This document shows positions 46,014-55,048 of a stretch of DNA of 64,000 nucleotides, in pieces. The notes below the pieces were generated by a model that saw nothing but the letters and a program-made list of their open reading frames with translations, had not been told where the DNA came from and did not search any database. This DNA is from Pseudoxanthomonas composti (lineage in GTDB: Bacteria > Pseudomonadota > Gammaproteobacteria > Xanthomonadales > Xanthomonadaceae). The stretch lies in contig NZ_SAWZ01000003.1 of the NCBI RefSeq assembly GCF_004122095.1, positions 301,589 through 365,588 on the forward strand, read 5' to 3'. The translations under genes were made by a program, and so were the position numbers. Each line of letters opens with the position of its first letter. Position 1 is the first letter of the stretch.

Positions 46014-46499
46014 GTGGACATCAGAAGGACGCGCGCTAACGGTGCGGATGTAGCCCGGCTGCATCGGGACGTGCAGTGGACGGCGGTAATGGTGCTACTC
46101 CTTTCAGTGATTGCGTGCTTGCCAATAAGCGCCACAGCTTCAACCGAGCGTGTGGGTACCTTTGCACCGATTGCAGCAGAGTCCGATTGCTCCCGCATTG
46201 GTGGGGCGCGAGACAAGGAGGCGTGCCTGCTCGCATTACCAGACGACGCGTGCAGGCAGGTCGGCAAGGCGTGCCTTTCGTTGCGTGATGCGCACGCGCT
46301 CGAAAGCAGGCTGGCCAGGTTGGAGAAGGACATCGTCAGCAAGTCACGTTCGCGCTATGCGAGCTACGTCAAGGACGATCCTGATTATCTGGAAGACCTG
46401 GAGAGGGGTTTCGTCTCAGCTCCAGCGCGTGGCGCACTTATCGCGAAGCCTATTGCCAAGCCGAGCCCATGGTTCAGGGCATGGCCCGAAGAGAGCTAG
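46014..46499 (+). CDS. Exported or anchored protein, possibly LprI/DUF1311-like lysozyme inhibitor
   Basis: 161 residues from GTG at 46014, which has AGGAG five bases upstream; an earlier TTG at 45975 lacks one. A hydrophobic segment (about 22-42, WTAVMVLLLSVIACLPISAT) is a signal or anchor. The mature part has four cysteines (SDCSRIGGARDKEACL, DDACRQVGKACL) followed by a charged helix (ALESRLARLEKDI). This pattern loosely resembles the LprI-type inhibitor family. It is next to a lysozyme effector locus, which supports, but does not prove, an inhibitor role. Confidence 0.6.
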   Translation: MDIRRTRANGADVARLHRDVQWTAVMVLLLSVIACLPISATASTERVGTFAPIAAESDCSRIGGARDKEACLLALPDDACRQVGKACLSLRDAHALESRLARLEKDIVSKSRSRYASYVKDDPDYLEDLERGFVSAPARGALIAKPIAKPSPWFRAWPEES

Positions 46500-46590
46500 C
46501 GCTGTTGGTCGCGGACTGCCGAGCTAATGTGACGCGCGAGCGCATCAGACAGCTTGAGCAACTGGCCGGCGCAGTTCCGTAATACTTTCG

Positions 46591-46702
46591 AAATCGGGTT
46601 CAGAGTGCAGTTTTCGGCGCTAAACCTTTGGCCTTCCATGCGTTTCGGAAGGGGGCAAGTAGCAAGGCGTGCCCTCCAAAAGTGCACTCTGACCCCGGTT
46701 TT
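46591..46702. repeat. Inverted REP doublet (BIME-like)
   Basis: CGGGTTCAGAGTGCAGTTTT at 46595-46614 faces AAAAGTGCACTCTGACCCCGG at 46678-46698. The pair flanks a 63-base loop and lies just after the gluconokinase gene stop. Confidence 0.85.
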
Positions 46703-46706
46703 CGCG

Positions 46707-48242
46707 CTACGGCGCAGCCAGCGGCAACGACGGCGCCAACTCCCGCAACCGCTCGAACGTTGGCACCAGTGCGTCGTACAGCCCCTCGTAGATCTCACGC
46801 AAGGCGCGATAGGTCGCCGCGTGCTCTGGCTGCGGCTGCACGGTGGCGTCCACGCGAATGTGCTCGGCGGCGACATCGATCGATTCGATCAGCCCCAGCG
46901 CCTGCATGCCCAGCAGGGCGGCGCCGTAGCCGGAGCCTTCCTGGCCTTCGGGCAGGCCGATGGGCAGGCCGGAGGTGTCGGCCAGGATCTGCTGCCACAG
47001 CGCGTGGCGGGTGGTGCCGCCGGTGGCGCGGATCTCTTGGATCTGCAGGCCGGCGGCTTGCATGGATTGCAGCACCAGCGCCAGCTGCAGGCACACGCCT
47101 TCGACCGCGGCGCGTGTCAGGTGCGCGCTGCCGTGGGCGCGGGTCAGGCCGATGTAGGCGCCGCGGGCCAGGCTGCTCCAGTGCGGGGCGCGCTCGCTCA
47201 ACAGGTACGGCAGCATGATCAGCCCGCCGGAACCGACCGGCACCGTGGCGGCCTGGTCCAGCAGTGCCTGGGTGTTCACCGCCTGCCCACCGGCGATTTC
47301 CGCGCGCACCCAGTCCAGGGTGACGCCGCCGTTGTTGATGGCCCCGCCGATGACCCAGCGCTCGTCGGTCAGCGCGTAGCAGAACACGCCGCCACGCGGA
47401 TCCACGGCGGGCTTGTCCACGGTCACGCGCAGGGCGCCGCTGGTGCCGATGGAGCACGCCGCCACGCCCGGCCGCACGGCACCGACGCCGAGATTGGCCA
47501 GCGGGCCGTCGCCTGCGCCCACCACCACGGCGGTGTGGCGCGGCAGGCCGGTCGCGGCGGCGGCCGCTTCGGTCAGCGTGGGCAGCAGGTGCGTGGTGGA
47601 AACCAGGCGCGGCAGCTGGGCTGGGGTGATGCCGGCCAGGGCCAGCGCCTCGGGGTCCCATTGGCGGGTGTGGATGTCCAGCAGGCCCGAACAGGACGCC
47701 AGGGAGAGATCGATCACCAGCTCGCCGCACAGCCGCCACAGTACCCAGTCCTTGATGCCGGCCCAGGTCCGCGCCTGCTGGCACAGCGGCGGGGCGTGCT
47801 CGGCGAACCACATCAGCTTGAGCAGGGGCGACATCGGGTGAATGGGCGTGCCCGTGCGTCGGTGCAGGGCCAGGCCGGTGGGCGAGGCCCGCAGGCGCTC
47901 GGCCTGGGCCGAGGCGCGCGTGTCGGCCCAGGTGATCGCCGCTGTCAGCGGCGTGTGTGCCTGGTCCAGCGCCATCAGCGAGTGCATGGCCGAGGAGAAG
48001 GACAGGCCGGCGATGCGGTGCGCGCCCAGCTCGTCCACGACGCTGCGGATGGTCTGGTGGACCGCGGCGAGGATCAGCTGCGGGTCCTGTTCGACATGGC
48101 CGGGCAGGGGCTCATCCAGCGGGTAGCCGGCCGAGGCGAAGGCCACCAGGGTGCCATCGGCGGTGAAGGCGACGGCCTTGGTCGAGGTGGTGCCCATGTC
48201 CACGCCGATGACGACATCGGCGCGCGGTGCGTTCGTGCTCAT
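46707..48242 (-). CDS. FGGY-family carbohydrate kinase, probable gluconokinase
   Basis: 511 residues, the usual FGGY length. N-terminal phosphate loop VIGVDMGTTSTKAVAFTADG; second ATP motif region VVVGAGDGPLANLGVGAV and SIGTSGALRV. FGGY kinases act on several sugars; the gene 58 bases upstream encodes a GntP-type gluconate permease, so gluconate to 6-phosphogluconate, feeding the Entner-Doudoroff route used by xanthomonads, is the best call. Xylulokinase is the main alternative. No gluconate repressor gene is nearby. Confidence 0.85.
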   Translation of the reverse strand: MSTNAPRADVVIGVDMGTTSTKAVAFTADGTLVAFASAGYPLDEPLPGHVEQDPQLILAAVHQTIRSVVDELGAHRIAGLSFSSAMHSLMALDQAHTPLTAAITWADTRASAQAERLRASPTGLALHRRTGTPIHPMSPLLKLMWFAEHAPPLCQQARTWAGIKDWVLWRLCGELVIDLSLASCSGLLDIHTRQWDPEALALAGITPAQLPRLVSTTHLLPTLTEAAAAATGLPRHTAVVVGAGDGPLANLGVGAVRPGVAACSIGTSGALRVTVDKPAVDPRGGVFCYALTDERWVIGGAINNGGVTLDWVRAEIAGGQAVNTQALLDQAATVPVGSGGLIMLPYLLSERAPHWSSLARGAYIGLTRAHGSAHLTRAAVEGVCLQLALVLQSMQAAGLQIQEIRATGGTTRHALWQQILADTSGLPIGLPEGQEGSGYGAALLGMQALGLIESIDVAAEHIRVDATVQPQPEHAATYRALREIYEGLYDALVPTFERLRELAPSLPLAAP

Positions 48243-48300
48243 GCGTGTGCGCTCATTTCGTGCCGGGCCATCGTGCCAGCTGGTCGTGCCCGGCGCGTGC

Positions 48301-49689
48301 TCAGAAGATCAGGTAGATCGCCAGCACCAGGGTGAACCCGACCACCGACTCGATGGTCTGTTGAACGGTCCAGGTCTTCAGCGTGGTCTTGACGTCCATG
48401 CCCACCAGGCGGCCGACCAGCCAGAAGCCCGAGTCGTTCACATGGCTGGCGCACACCGAGCCGGCGGCCGCGGCCAGGGTGATGGCCGCGGTCTGGATGG
48501 TGTTGAAGCCGCCGCCGATCACGGCCGGGGCGATCAGCCCGGCGGTAGTGACCAAGGCGACCGTGGCCGAGCCCTGGGCCACACGCAGCATGACCGCGAT
48601 CAGGTACGCCGCCAGGATCACCGGCAGCCCCAGGTTGGACAACACGCCCGCCAACGCATCGCCGATGCCGGAAGCGCGCAGCACGCCGCCGAACATGCCG
48701 CCGGCACCGGTGATGAGGATCACAGAGGCCACCGGCCCCAGCGTGCGCTCGACCACTTTTTCCAGCGCACTGCCGGTCTCGCCGCGGGCCGCGCCCAGGA
48801 CCACCATCGCCACCAGGACCGTCAGCAGCAGGGCCACCGGCGAGGTGCCGATCAGCGCCAGCGCCTGCACCCAGGTGGCCTTGCCATCGACGATGCCTAC
48901 CGAGGCCAGCGAGACCAGGCCGGTGTTGAGGAAGATCAGCACCAGCGGCAGCAGCAGCACGGCGATCACCGTGCCGGCCTTGGCGGGGTTCTTCGGCTGG
49001 TCCTCATCCAGCGCGCCGAAGAGCTCCGGCACGATCATGGGGAAACGCTTGTTGATGAAGCGCGCCCACAGGTAGCCGGAGATGTACCAGGTGGGGAAGG
49101 CGATCACCAGGCCGATCAACAGCACCACGCCCAGGTTGGCGCCGAAGAACTCCGTCGCCGCCACCGGGCCCGGGTGCGGCGGCAGGAACACATGCATGAC
49201 CGAGAACGCCGCGATGCCGCTGAAGCCGAACAGCAATAGGTTCTGCCCGCCGATCCTGCGCGCCACCGCGAAGATGATGGGCAGCATGATGATCAGCCCG
49301 GCATCGAAGAAGATCGGAAAGCCCAGCAGCAGCGAGGTCAAGCCCAGCGCGAAGGCCGCGCGTTTCTCCCCGAACAGCCGCACCATCAGGTCGGCCGCGG
49401 CCCTGGCACCACCGCTGGACTCGATCAGGCGCCCAAGAATGGCGCCCAGCCCGATCAGCAGGGCGACCGAACCGAGCGTGTTGCCGAAGTTGGGCACCAG
49501 CACCTGCGGCACGATCGCGCCCAGCGGCAGCCCGGTGGCCAGCGCCGTGAGCAGGGACACCACGATCAGCGCGAGAAACGCATGCACGCGCAGCACCATG
49601 ACCAGGATCAGCAGCAGTGCCACCGCGCCTGCCGCGATGCCAAGCAACGCGCCTGCGCCCAGCGTCTGCGACCAGCCGTCGAGCGTCAC
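48301..49689 (-). CDS. gntP: GntP-family gluconate permease
   Basis: 462 residues with about twelve membrane helices and GntP-family stretches (LLIGLGAILGRLIESSGGA; PIFFDAGLIIMLPIIFAVA; FLPPHPGPVAATEFFGANLG). It imports gluconate or a related hexonate across the inner membrane, and is followed by the kinase gene. The start is uncertain: the frame stays open to 49908 but that part runs into a REP copy at 49870-49893. GTG at 49689 gives a normal-length protein; ATG at 49824 is an alternative. Neither has a strong ribosome site. Confidence 0.85.
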   Translation of the reverse strand: MTLDGWSQTLGAGALLGIAAGAVALLLILVMVLRVHAFLALIVVSLLTALATGLPLGAIVPQVLVPNFGNTLGSVALLIGLGAILGRLIESSGGARAAADLMVRLFGEKRAAFALGLTSLLLGFPIFFDAGLIIMLPIIFAVARRIGGQNLLLFGFSGIAAFSVMHVFLPPHPGPVAATEFFGANLGVVLLIGLVIAFPTWYISGYLWARFINKRFPMIVPELFGALDEDQPKNPAKAGTVIAVLLLPLVLIFLNTGLVSLASVGIVDGKATWVQALALIGTSPVALLLTVLVAMVVLGAARGETGSALEKVVERTLGPVASVILITGAGGMFGGVLRASGIGDALAGVLSNLGLPVILAAYLIAVMLRVAQGSATVALVTTAGLIAPAVIGGGFNTIQTAAITLAAAAGSVCASHVNDSGFWLVGRLVGMDVKTTLKTWTVQQTIESVVGFTLVLAIYLIF

Positions 49690-49869
49690 GGGCGCGCGAC
49701 CGTACGGACGTGTGCGTGCACGCGCTGCATCGGCACGTGTACTTGTATCGAAGTGGTCTGGTTCATCAGGGCTTGTTGCGGGACAGCCTTGCGGAGGGGC
49801 AAGGATACGAGACAACGCGCCCATGGCTGTGTGCTGCTTTCGTCGTGCCGCCTCTTCCCGTCGCCGACT

Positions 49870-49893
49870 AAAACCGGGGTCAGAGTGCAGTTT
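49870..49893. repeat. REP motif copy (GGGGTCAGAGTGCAGTTT)
   Basis: Full match to the consensus flanking the RAYT gene. It lies in the 5' region of gntP. Confidence 0.85.
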
Positions 49894-49947
49894 CGACCTG
49901 CGATGCATCCACCTCGGCCACTTTCCTGCTCGTCCGCGGCGCGCTAG

Positions 49948-49970
49948 AAAACCGGGGTCGGAGTGCCGTT
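49948..49970. repeat. REP motif copy, diverged
   Basis: ACCGGGGTCGGAGTGCCGTT, two changes from the consensus, same orientation as the copy at 49870. Confidence 0.75.
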
Positions 49971-50330
49971 CTGCGCCCCGATGCCTTGGCTTTCCGCAAA
50001 TTGCCGCCGCTCTGCAGACGTCATGCCTGATGTCGATCAGCCATACGACGGAGTGCTTGCCTCATGCGGCTTCGCGGACCTGCTGCAAGACGTTCGCCGT
50101 CATGCCAGCTCGAGCCACTGACTCGCATCACGAAACTGTGGGCGCAAAAATATGCGCGGGCGACTCAGCTGCTGCTCAAGTTCACGCGCCACCTAAGGTC
50201 TGCTGTGTGAGCTGGCATCGCAGACGAAGATGCAGAGCAGCAACTCCGGCATGAGCGCTGACTTGCAGGTAGGTTATCGATAACCCATCGCCTCGATAAA
50301 CGGGCTGGAACCCAGGAGAGCAAGTGCCGC

Positions 50331-50401
50331 GAAACTGCACTCTGACCCCGGTTCTAGGAGCCACTCGCATGGTGTGTAAACCGGGGTCAGAGTGCAGTTT
50401 T
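50331..50401. repeat. Perfect inverted REP pair
   Basis: A 22-base arm starting AAACTGCACTCTGACCCC (50332-50353) is the exact reverse complement of the right arm (50379-50400). The 25-base loop lies between them. The right arm also forms the 3' end of the RAYT gene. Confidence 0.92.
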
Positions 50402-51100
50402 CCTCGACGTGCCACTGGCCTGGAGCGGCCTGCCCACGCGCTCGGCAGGTCCCGCGCGGCGTCCGAGTTGACGCGCGATCGCGTCGCGGAAGTGGTTGTC
50501 TCCCAGCGCGTGTTGGCGCTGCAAGGTGAGGCGGATCGATTCAGTTTCCGACGGCTCGATGGCGTCGAGCACGAAACGACGGTAAATCGCTGCCCGCGCT
50601 TCGCTCGTGGCGATGGCGGTATAGCGTGGATGCGGCTGGATGAGCGCATCGGCCATGCCCAGCGCGTTGCCGGCATGGCTCGACCAGCGGTAGTCCGCGG
50701 GATCGGCCACCATGCCCGCGCGCACTGGGTTGAGCTCGATGTAGCGATAGCAGCGCAGAAGATAAGTCTCATCCTGTACAGGGCAGGACTTGTACCGGCC
50801 TTCCCAGAGCGTCCCGGTGCGGGCGTAGCGGTCGTTGATGTAACGCACGTAGCGCCTGCCCATGGACTGCATCAGTGTCGAGATCGCGCCCGTGCGCTGG
50901 CTGGTGACTAGCAGGTGCACGTGGTTGCTCATCAGGACGTACGCATGGACCGCAATGTCCAGCTTCCGAGACAGCTCACGCAGGTCTTGCAGGTAGCGGA
51001 TGCGGTCGATCTCGGCAAAGAAGCAGCGCTGCCGGTCGTTGCCACGCTGCACGAGATGCTGTGGCACGCCGGGGAGGTCCAGGCGGGGCTGTCGGGGCAT
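50387..51100 (-). CDS. RAYT: REP-associated tyrosine (HUH/Y1) transposase
   Basis: 237 residues of the TnpA-REP family, single-strand nucleases thought to spread REP/BIME repeats. The metal-binding HUH motif is HVH at 60-62 (LMSNHVHLLV); the catalytic Tyr is Y120 in CYRYIELNPVRAGM. The last codons (RKTAL and stop) are read from the REP copy at its 3' end. A second inverted REP lies 84 bases upstream of the start (51184-51208). The gene and both repeats together span about 830 bases and look like an intact unit; catalytic residues appear intact. Confidence 0.95.
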   Translation of the reverse strand: MPRQPRLDLPGVPQHLVQRGNDRQRCFFAEIDRIRYLQDLRELSRKLDIAVHAYVLMSNHVHLLVTSQRTGAISTLMQSMGRRYVRYINDRYARTGTLWEGRYKSCPVQDETYLLRCYRYIELNPVRAGMVADPADYRWSSHAGNALGMADALIQPHPRYTAIATSEARAAIYRRFVLDAIEPSETESIRLTLQRQHALGDNHFRDAIARQLGRRAGPAERVGRPLQASGTSRKTAL

Positions 51101-51183
51101 GGGCGATCCTTCGCATCCAGGTGCCGTCAGCTTCTCACCCGCGTTGCTTGCCAGGCACCAACTAACGGCGCGATGTGCAGTAG

Positions 51184-51208
51184 GAAAACTGCACTCTGAC
51201 CCCGGTTT
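51184..51208. repeat. REP motif copy upstream of RAYT
   Basis: AAACTGCACTCTGACCCCGG with flanking bases, inverted relative to the copy at the RAYT 3' end. Confidence 0.9.
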
Positions 51209-51211
51209 TGC

Positions 51212-52006
51212 TCAGGCGGGGAGACACTGATTCCACAGGGCCGGGTCCACCTGGCCCAGCTGCTCCAGCAGCGGGCGGCCGAACAGGTAGCCCTGGAACA
51301 GGGTGATGCCCAGACCGTGCAGGTAGCGGAATTCCTCCACGGTCTCCACGCCTTCGGCCAGCGTGCGGCAGCCAAGCTCGGTAGCGATGCCGACCACGCC
51401 GCGCACGATGGCCTGCCGCGCCGGGTTGCGGTGCACGTCGCGCACCAGCGCGATGTCCAGCTTGATCAGGTCGGGTTGGAAATCGGCCAACAGCTTCAGG
51501 CCGGCATAGCCAGCGCCGAAGTCGTCCACCGCGGTGAGGAAGCCGCGCTCGCGGTAGTCCTGGAAGATGCGGGTCAGGTGCGACACATCGAGCACTTGCT
51601 CGGATTCGGCGGTTTCGAAGATCAACCGCTCGCTGGGAAAGCCGTGACGGCGTGCGGCCTGCAGCGTCAGCTGGATGCAGTTGGCCGGCTCGTACACCGC
51701 ATTGGGCAGGAAATTGATCGACAGATAGCCCTGCAGCCTCAGGCGCGCGGCGGTCTCGATGGCCTTGACCCGGCAGGTCTGGTCGAAGCGGTACAGCTGC
51801 TCGGGGGTGACGCGGTCCAGGACCTCCCGGGCGCCGCCGCCATCGGCCGTGCGCACCAGCGCTTCGTAGCCGTAGACGGAACGCGTCTGTGCATCGACGA
51901 TGGGCTGGAACGCCATCCTGATCGAGAAATCCAGCGGCTGGCCCGTTCCACAGTTGGCACAGGGTGTTGCGTCGGCTTTGGAGCTGGAGGGGTGCGCCGG
52001 ATCCAT
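51212..52006 (-). CDS. EAL-domain cyclic-di-GMP phosphodiesterase
   Basis: 264 residues. After a short N-terminus with a Cys pair (PCANCGTG, about 14-20) the EAL domain fills the chain. Residues needed for activity appear present: YEALVR, the Asn of SINFLPNAVY, ETAESE, AVDDFGAGYAGL, IKLD and AEGVET. It should hydrolyse c-di-GMP to pGpG. The start at 52006 was chosen because the frame upstream is Arg-rich and unlike protein. No membrane or sensor domain; the Cys pair and the preceding segment may be regulatory. The gene stop lies just after a REP copy. Confidence 0.88.
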   Translation of the reverse strand: MDPAHPSSSKADATPCANCGTGQPLDFSIRMAFQPIVDAQTRSVYGYEALVRTADGGGAREVLDRVTPEQLYRFDQTCRVKAIETAARLRLQGYLSINFLPNAVYEPANCIQLTLQAARRHGFPSERLIFETAESEQVLDVSHLTRIFQDYRERGFLTAVDDFGAGYAGLKLLADFQPDLIKLDIALVRDVHRNPARQAIVRGVVGIATELGCRTLAEGVETVEEFRYLHGLGITLFQGYLFGRPLLEQLGQVDPALWNQCLPA

Positions 52007-52329
52007 GCGGGTGGGCCTTCGGCGCCGAAAAGATGGCGAGCAGCATACTGCCTGCCGCGCCCAGGCACGCGCCCGTTGTGCGGCAGCTGTGACGGGGTCG
52101 CCGAATGCCGGCGCGTGTGGGCCTTTGAGCACGCAGCGCAGACAAAGACACGGGCCGCGTGCGGATCGCAGCGTCCGCCGCCAGGGGCGCCAAGGCTTGT
52201 CCCGCAGACGGGATGCACTCTCCCTGGATGACCGGCTTATCCGGCCGCCGCACGCGCCCCATTCTTTGCCGCACACGCCGCTGGCATGGGCCGCGGCGCG
52301 GTCTTCCCTCTTTTTCAGGACGCATCAAC

Positions 52330-53076
52330 ATGAGCAAGCTCGCAGGTAAGGTCGCCGTGGTCACTGGCGCATCCAAAGGCATTGGCGCTGGAATCGCATT
52401 CGCCCTGGCGGCCGAAGGCGCATCGGTGGTGGTGAATTACGCCTCCAGCCGCAGTGGCGCCGACGCGGTCGTCGAGCGCATCACCCAGGCCGGCGGCCAG
52501 GCGCTGGCGGTGCAGGCCGACGTGGCCAAGGCCGAGCAGGCGCAGGCGCTGATCGCCGCGGCGGTGGAGCGCTTCGGTCGGCTGGACATCGTGGTCAACA
52601 ACTCCGGCGTCTACGAAGTCGCGCCGCTCGAGGAGATCACCCCCGCGCACTTCCACCGGCAGATGGACATCAACGTGCTGGGCCCGCTACAGGTCACCCA
52701 GGCGGCCTCCAAGCACCTGGGCACCGGCGGCAGCGTGATCAACATCGGCTCGCTGGTGAGCGTGCTGACGCCGCCGGGCATGGCGGTCTATTCGGCCACC
52801 AAGGGTGCGTTGGATGCGGTCACCGGCGTGCTGTCGGCCGAGCTGGGTCCGCGTGGGATCCGCGTCAACAGCATCAACCCGGGCATGGTCGACACCGAAG
52901 GCGCGCAGACCGCCGGCTTCGTCGGCTCGGACTTCCAGACCCAGCTGGTGGCGCGCACACCGCTGGGCCGCATCGCCGCGCCGGACGATATCGCCGCGAT
53001 CGCCGTGTTCCTGGCCTCGGACGATGCGCGCTGGGTGACCGGCGAGCAGATCAAGGCCGGCGGCGGCTTCAAGTAA
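52330..53076 (+). CDS. Short-chain dehydrogenase/reductase
   Basis: 248 residues, classical SDR. NAD(P) motif TGASKGIG at 12-19, NNSG at 90-93, catalytic S141, Y154 and K158 (YSATK), and the PGMVDTEG loop. An Asn-Asn-Ser-Gly in place of NNAG is a minor change. Substrate is unknown; it reads like the 3-oxoacyl reductase/glucose dehydrogenase group. Stand-alone, convergent with the next SDR gene. Confidence 0.9.
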   Translation: MSKLAGKVAVVTGASKGIGAGIAFALAAEGASVVVNYASSRSGADAVVERITQAGGQALAVQADVAKAEQAQALIAAAVERFGRLDIVVNNSGVYEVAPLEEITPAHFHRQMDINVLGPLQVTQAASKHLGTGGSVINIGSLVSVLTPPGMAVYSATKGALDAVTGVLSAELGPRGIRVNSINPGMVDTEGAQTAGFVGSDFQTQLVARTPLGRIAAPDDIAAIAVFLASDDARWVTGEQIKAGGGFK

Positions 53077-53304
53077 GTCGCCAGCTTCGTCGGATTACTG
53101 GGCTGAGCGGCGCGCAATGCGCGCGGGCGGATTGCGTGCCCGCGCCGCCCACCCTGTCGCCTGGCGGCCGGGTGGGTCGGCGACGTCGTGACCAGCGGTT
53201 CGTCCAGGTCCGGCGCATCGCTGTGCACGCCACAGCAACGCATGCCATCGACGGTGCCTGGTACTCGCCGCCGATGGCACCTCGCGCGAAGATGGGAAGG
53301 GACA

Positions 53305-54039
53305 TCAGGCCTGCGAGGTGGGACGGACCACCAGGCTGCCTACTTCCACGTCCTCGGGCTGGTCGATCGCGAATGCGATGGCGCGGGCGATGGCTTCAGG
53401 TGGAATGCCGGTGGCCTCGGACTGCGCCTGCAGCTCCTGACGGATCGCCGGGTCGCTGATGCCATCCAGCAGTTCCGACTGCACCATGCCGGGGGAGACC
53501 TCGGTGACGCGGATGTGGGGGCCCGATTCCTGGCGCAGCGCCTCGCTGATGGTCCTGACCGCATTCTTGGTTGCCGCATAGACACCCATGGTCGGCACGA
53601 TGCGCAAGCCCGCCGTGGACACCACGTTGATGACATGGCCGCCGCGCTGGCGGCCGAACACCGGCAGCGCCGCGGCGATGCCGTGCAGCACGCCGCGCAG
53701 GTTCACGTCGATCATGGCGTTCCATTGCTCGACCTGCAGCGCGTCGAAGCGCGAAAGGGGGCTGATGCCGGCGTTGTTGACGATCACATCCAGGCGGCCG
53801 TACTGGGCGCAGGCCAGCTCCACCAATGCCTGGACGTCCTCGAGCCGGGTCACGTCGGTCTGCCGATAGACCGCCTGGCCACCAGCGCTGGCGATCTGTC
53901 CGGCGACAGCGGCGATGCGCGGCGCGCGACGCGCGCCCAGCACCACCTTGGCACCCAGCGCGGCCAGGTGCAGTGCGGTGGCGCGGCCCATGCCGCTGCC
54001 GGCGCCGGTGATGATGACGACCTTGTTGTGAAGGGTCAT
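53305..54039 (-). CDS. Short-chain dehydrogenase/reductase, AraC-linked
   Basis: 244 residues, classical SDR: TGAGSGMG at 11-18, NNAG at 88-91, S141, Y154 and K158 (YAATK). The C-terminus (IAFAIDQPEDVEVGSLVVRP) matches the YdfG-like/DUF-annotated oxidoreductases often found next to AraC regulators. It is divergent from the AraC gene, with about 70 bases between starts, so control by that regulator is likely. Substrate unknown. Confidence 0.9.
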   Translation of the reverse strand: MTLHNKVVIITGAGSGMGRATALHLAALGAKVVLGARRAPRIAAVAGQIASAGGQAVYRQTDVTRLEDVQALVELACAQYGRLDVIVNNAGISPLSRFDALQVEQWNAMIDVNLRGVLHGIAAALPVFGRQRGGHVINVVSTAGLRIVPTMGVYAATKNAVRTISEALRQESGPHIRVTEVSPGMVQSELLDGISDPAIRQELQAQSEATGIPPEAIARAIAFAIDQPEDVEVGSLVVRPTSQA

Positions 54040-54112
54040 GCGATTTCTCCGGGGTGTTGATCAGGGCACCCAAGTTAACGTCCCTGCCTGGATGATCTAT
54101 GCTCCACAGGCC

Positions 54113-55048
54113 ATGATTCCATCGCAATCGTCCAATGATGACCCCTTGTCGGGGGTGCTGACCGCGCTTGGCGCTCAAAGTACGGGCGTGACCCGGCTGC
54201 AGGCGCGTGGCGAATGGGCGCTGTCCTTTCCCGAGAAGCATCGTCTCAAGCTGGTGGCGGTGATCCGGGGGCAGGCCTGGATCCGCCTGCCGCGTCGCGC
54301 CGCAGAACGCGTGGTGGAAGGGCAAGTGCTGCTGATCGGCAGCACGCCGTATGTGATTGCCAGCGATCCGCACGCCACGCCGGTGGATGGCGTCTCCCGC
54401 TATGCCGGTCAGGACAGCGTGTGCCTTGGCGAGCGCGACGGCGCCAAGGATGGCGAGGAGGCGGTGTTCATCGGGGCGGGTATTGTCTTCGGCGACGAGG
54501 ATGGGCGGTTTCTGCTGGATGCGCTGCCGCGGTTCATGGCGATCCACAGCGCCTCGCCATCGGCCGTCGCGGTGCGTCGGATCCTGGAATTGCTGGACGC
54601 AGAGACAGGGAGGCAACGCATGGGCATCGCCCGCGTGGCGGCCTGTCTGTCCGAGGTGCTGGTGGTCGAGGCCCTGCGCGCCTACATGCAGACGCAAGCA
54701 TCTGCACCCACTGGCTGGATCGGCGCACTGGGCGATCGCCACATCGGTGCAGCGCTCACGCTCATGCATCGCGATGTGTCCCACGCCTGGACGGTGGCCG
54801 AGCTGGCCTCACGCGTGGGGATGTCGCGCTCGGCCTTCTCCTCGCGCTTCTCCGAGACGGTCGGGCAGGCCCCGCTGCAGTACTTGACGCAGTGGCGGAT
54901 GCTGCTGGCCCGTCGGCTGCTTGCCGAAAGCGACATGGAACTGGTCCGGGTCGCAGAACAGGTCGGCTATCGCTCGGCCAGCGCATTCGGTCACGCGTTC
55001 AAGCGCATCTTCGGTGAAGCGCCCAAGCGATTGGTGCGGCCGCGTTGA
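54113..55048 (+). CDS. AraC-family regulator with cupin N-terminal domain
   Basis: 311 residues: N-terminal cupin-like domain (about 10-190, GVLTALGAQSTGVTRLQARG; AWIRLPRRAAERVVEGQVLL) and two C-terminal helix-turn-helix motifs (about 215-305, HAWTVAELASRVGMSRSAFS; VAEQVGYRSASAFGHAFKRI). ATG at 54113 follows ACAGG; ATG at 54092 is an alternative without one. It probably controls the divergent SDR gene. Confidence 0.9.
   Translation: MIPSQSSNDDPLSGVLTALGAQSTGVTRLQARGEWALSFPEKHRLKLVAVIRGQAWIRLPRRAAERVVEGQVLLIGSTPYVIASDPHATPVDGVSRYAGQDSVCLGERDGAKDGEEAVFIGAGIVFGDEDGRFLLDALPRFMAIHSASPSAVAVRRILELLDAETGRQRMGIARVAACLSEVLVVEALRAYMQTQASAPTGWIGALGDRHIGAALTLMHRDVSHAWTVAELASRVGMSRSAFSSRFSETVGQAPLQYLTQWRMLLARRLLAESDMELVRVAEQVGYRSASAFGHAFKRIFGEAPKRLVRPR

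Larger units (their letters stand above)
49690..50386. other. Gene-free stretch rich in REP copies
   Basis: Holds REP copies at 49870-49893, 49948-49970, 50331-50353 and 50377-50401. The remaining sequence has no gene I can support; a short piece around 50010-50120 is open in some frames but lacks family features. Confidence 0.7.

Noticed and set aside
37245..46499. Integrative element with integrase
   Set aside because: No integrase, relaxase or transposase gene lies in this interval; only the aceE scar and diverged REP pieces hint at past transfer.
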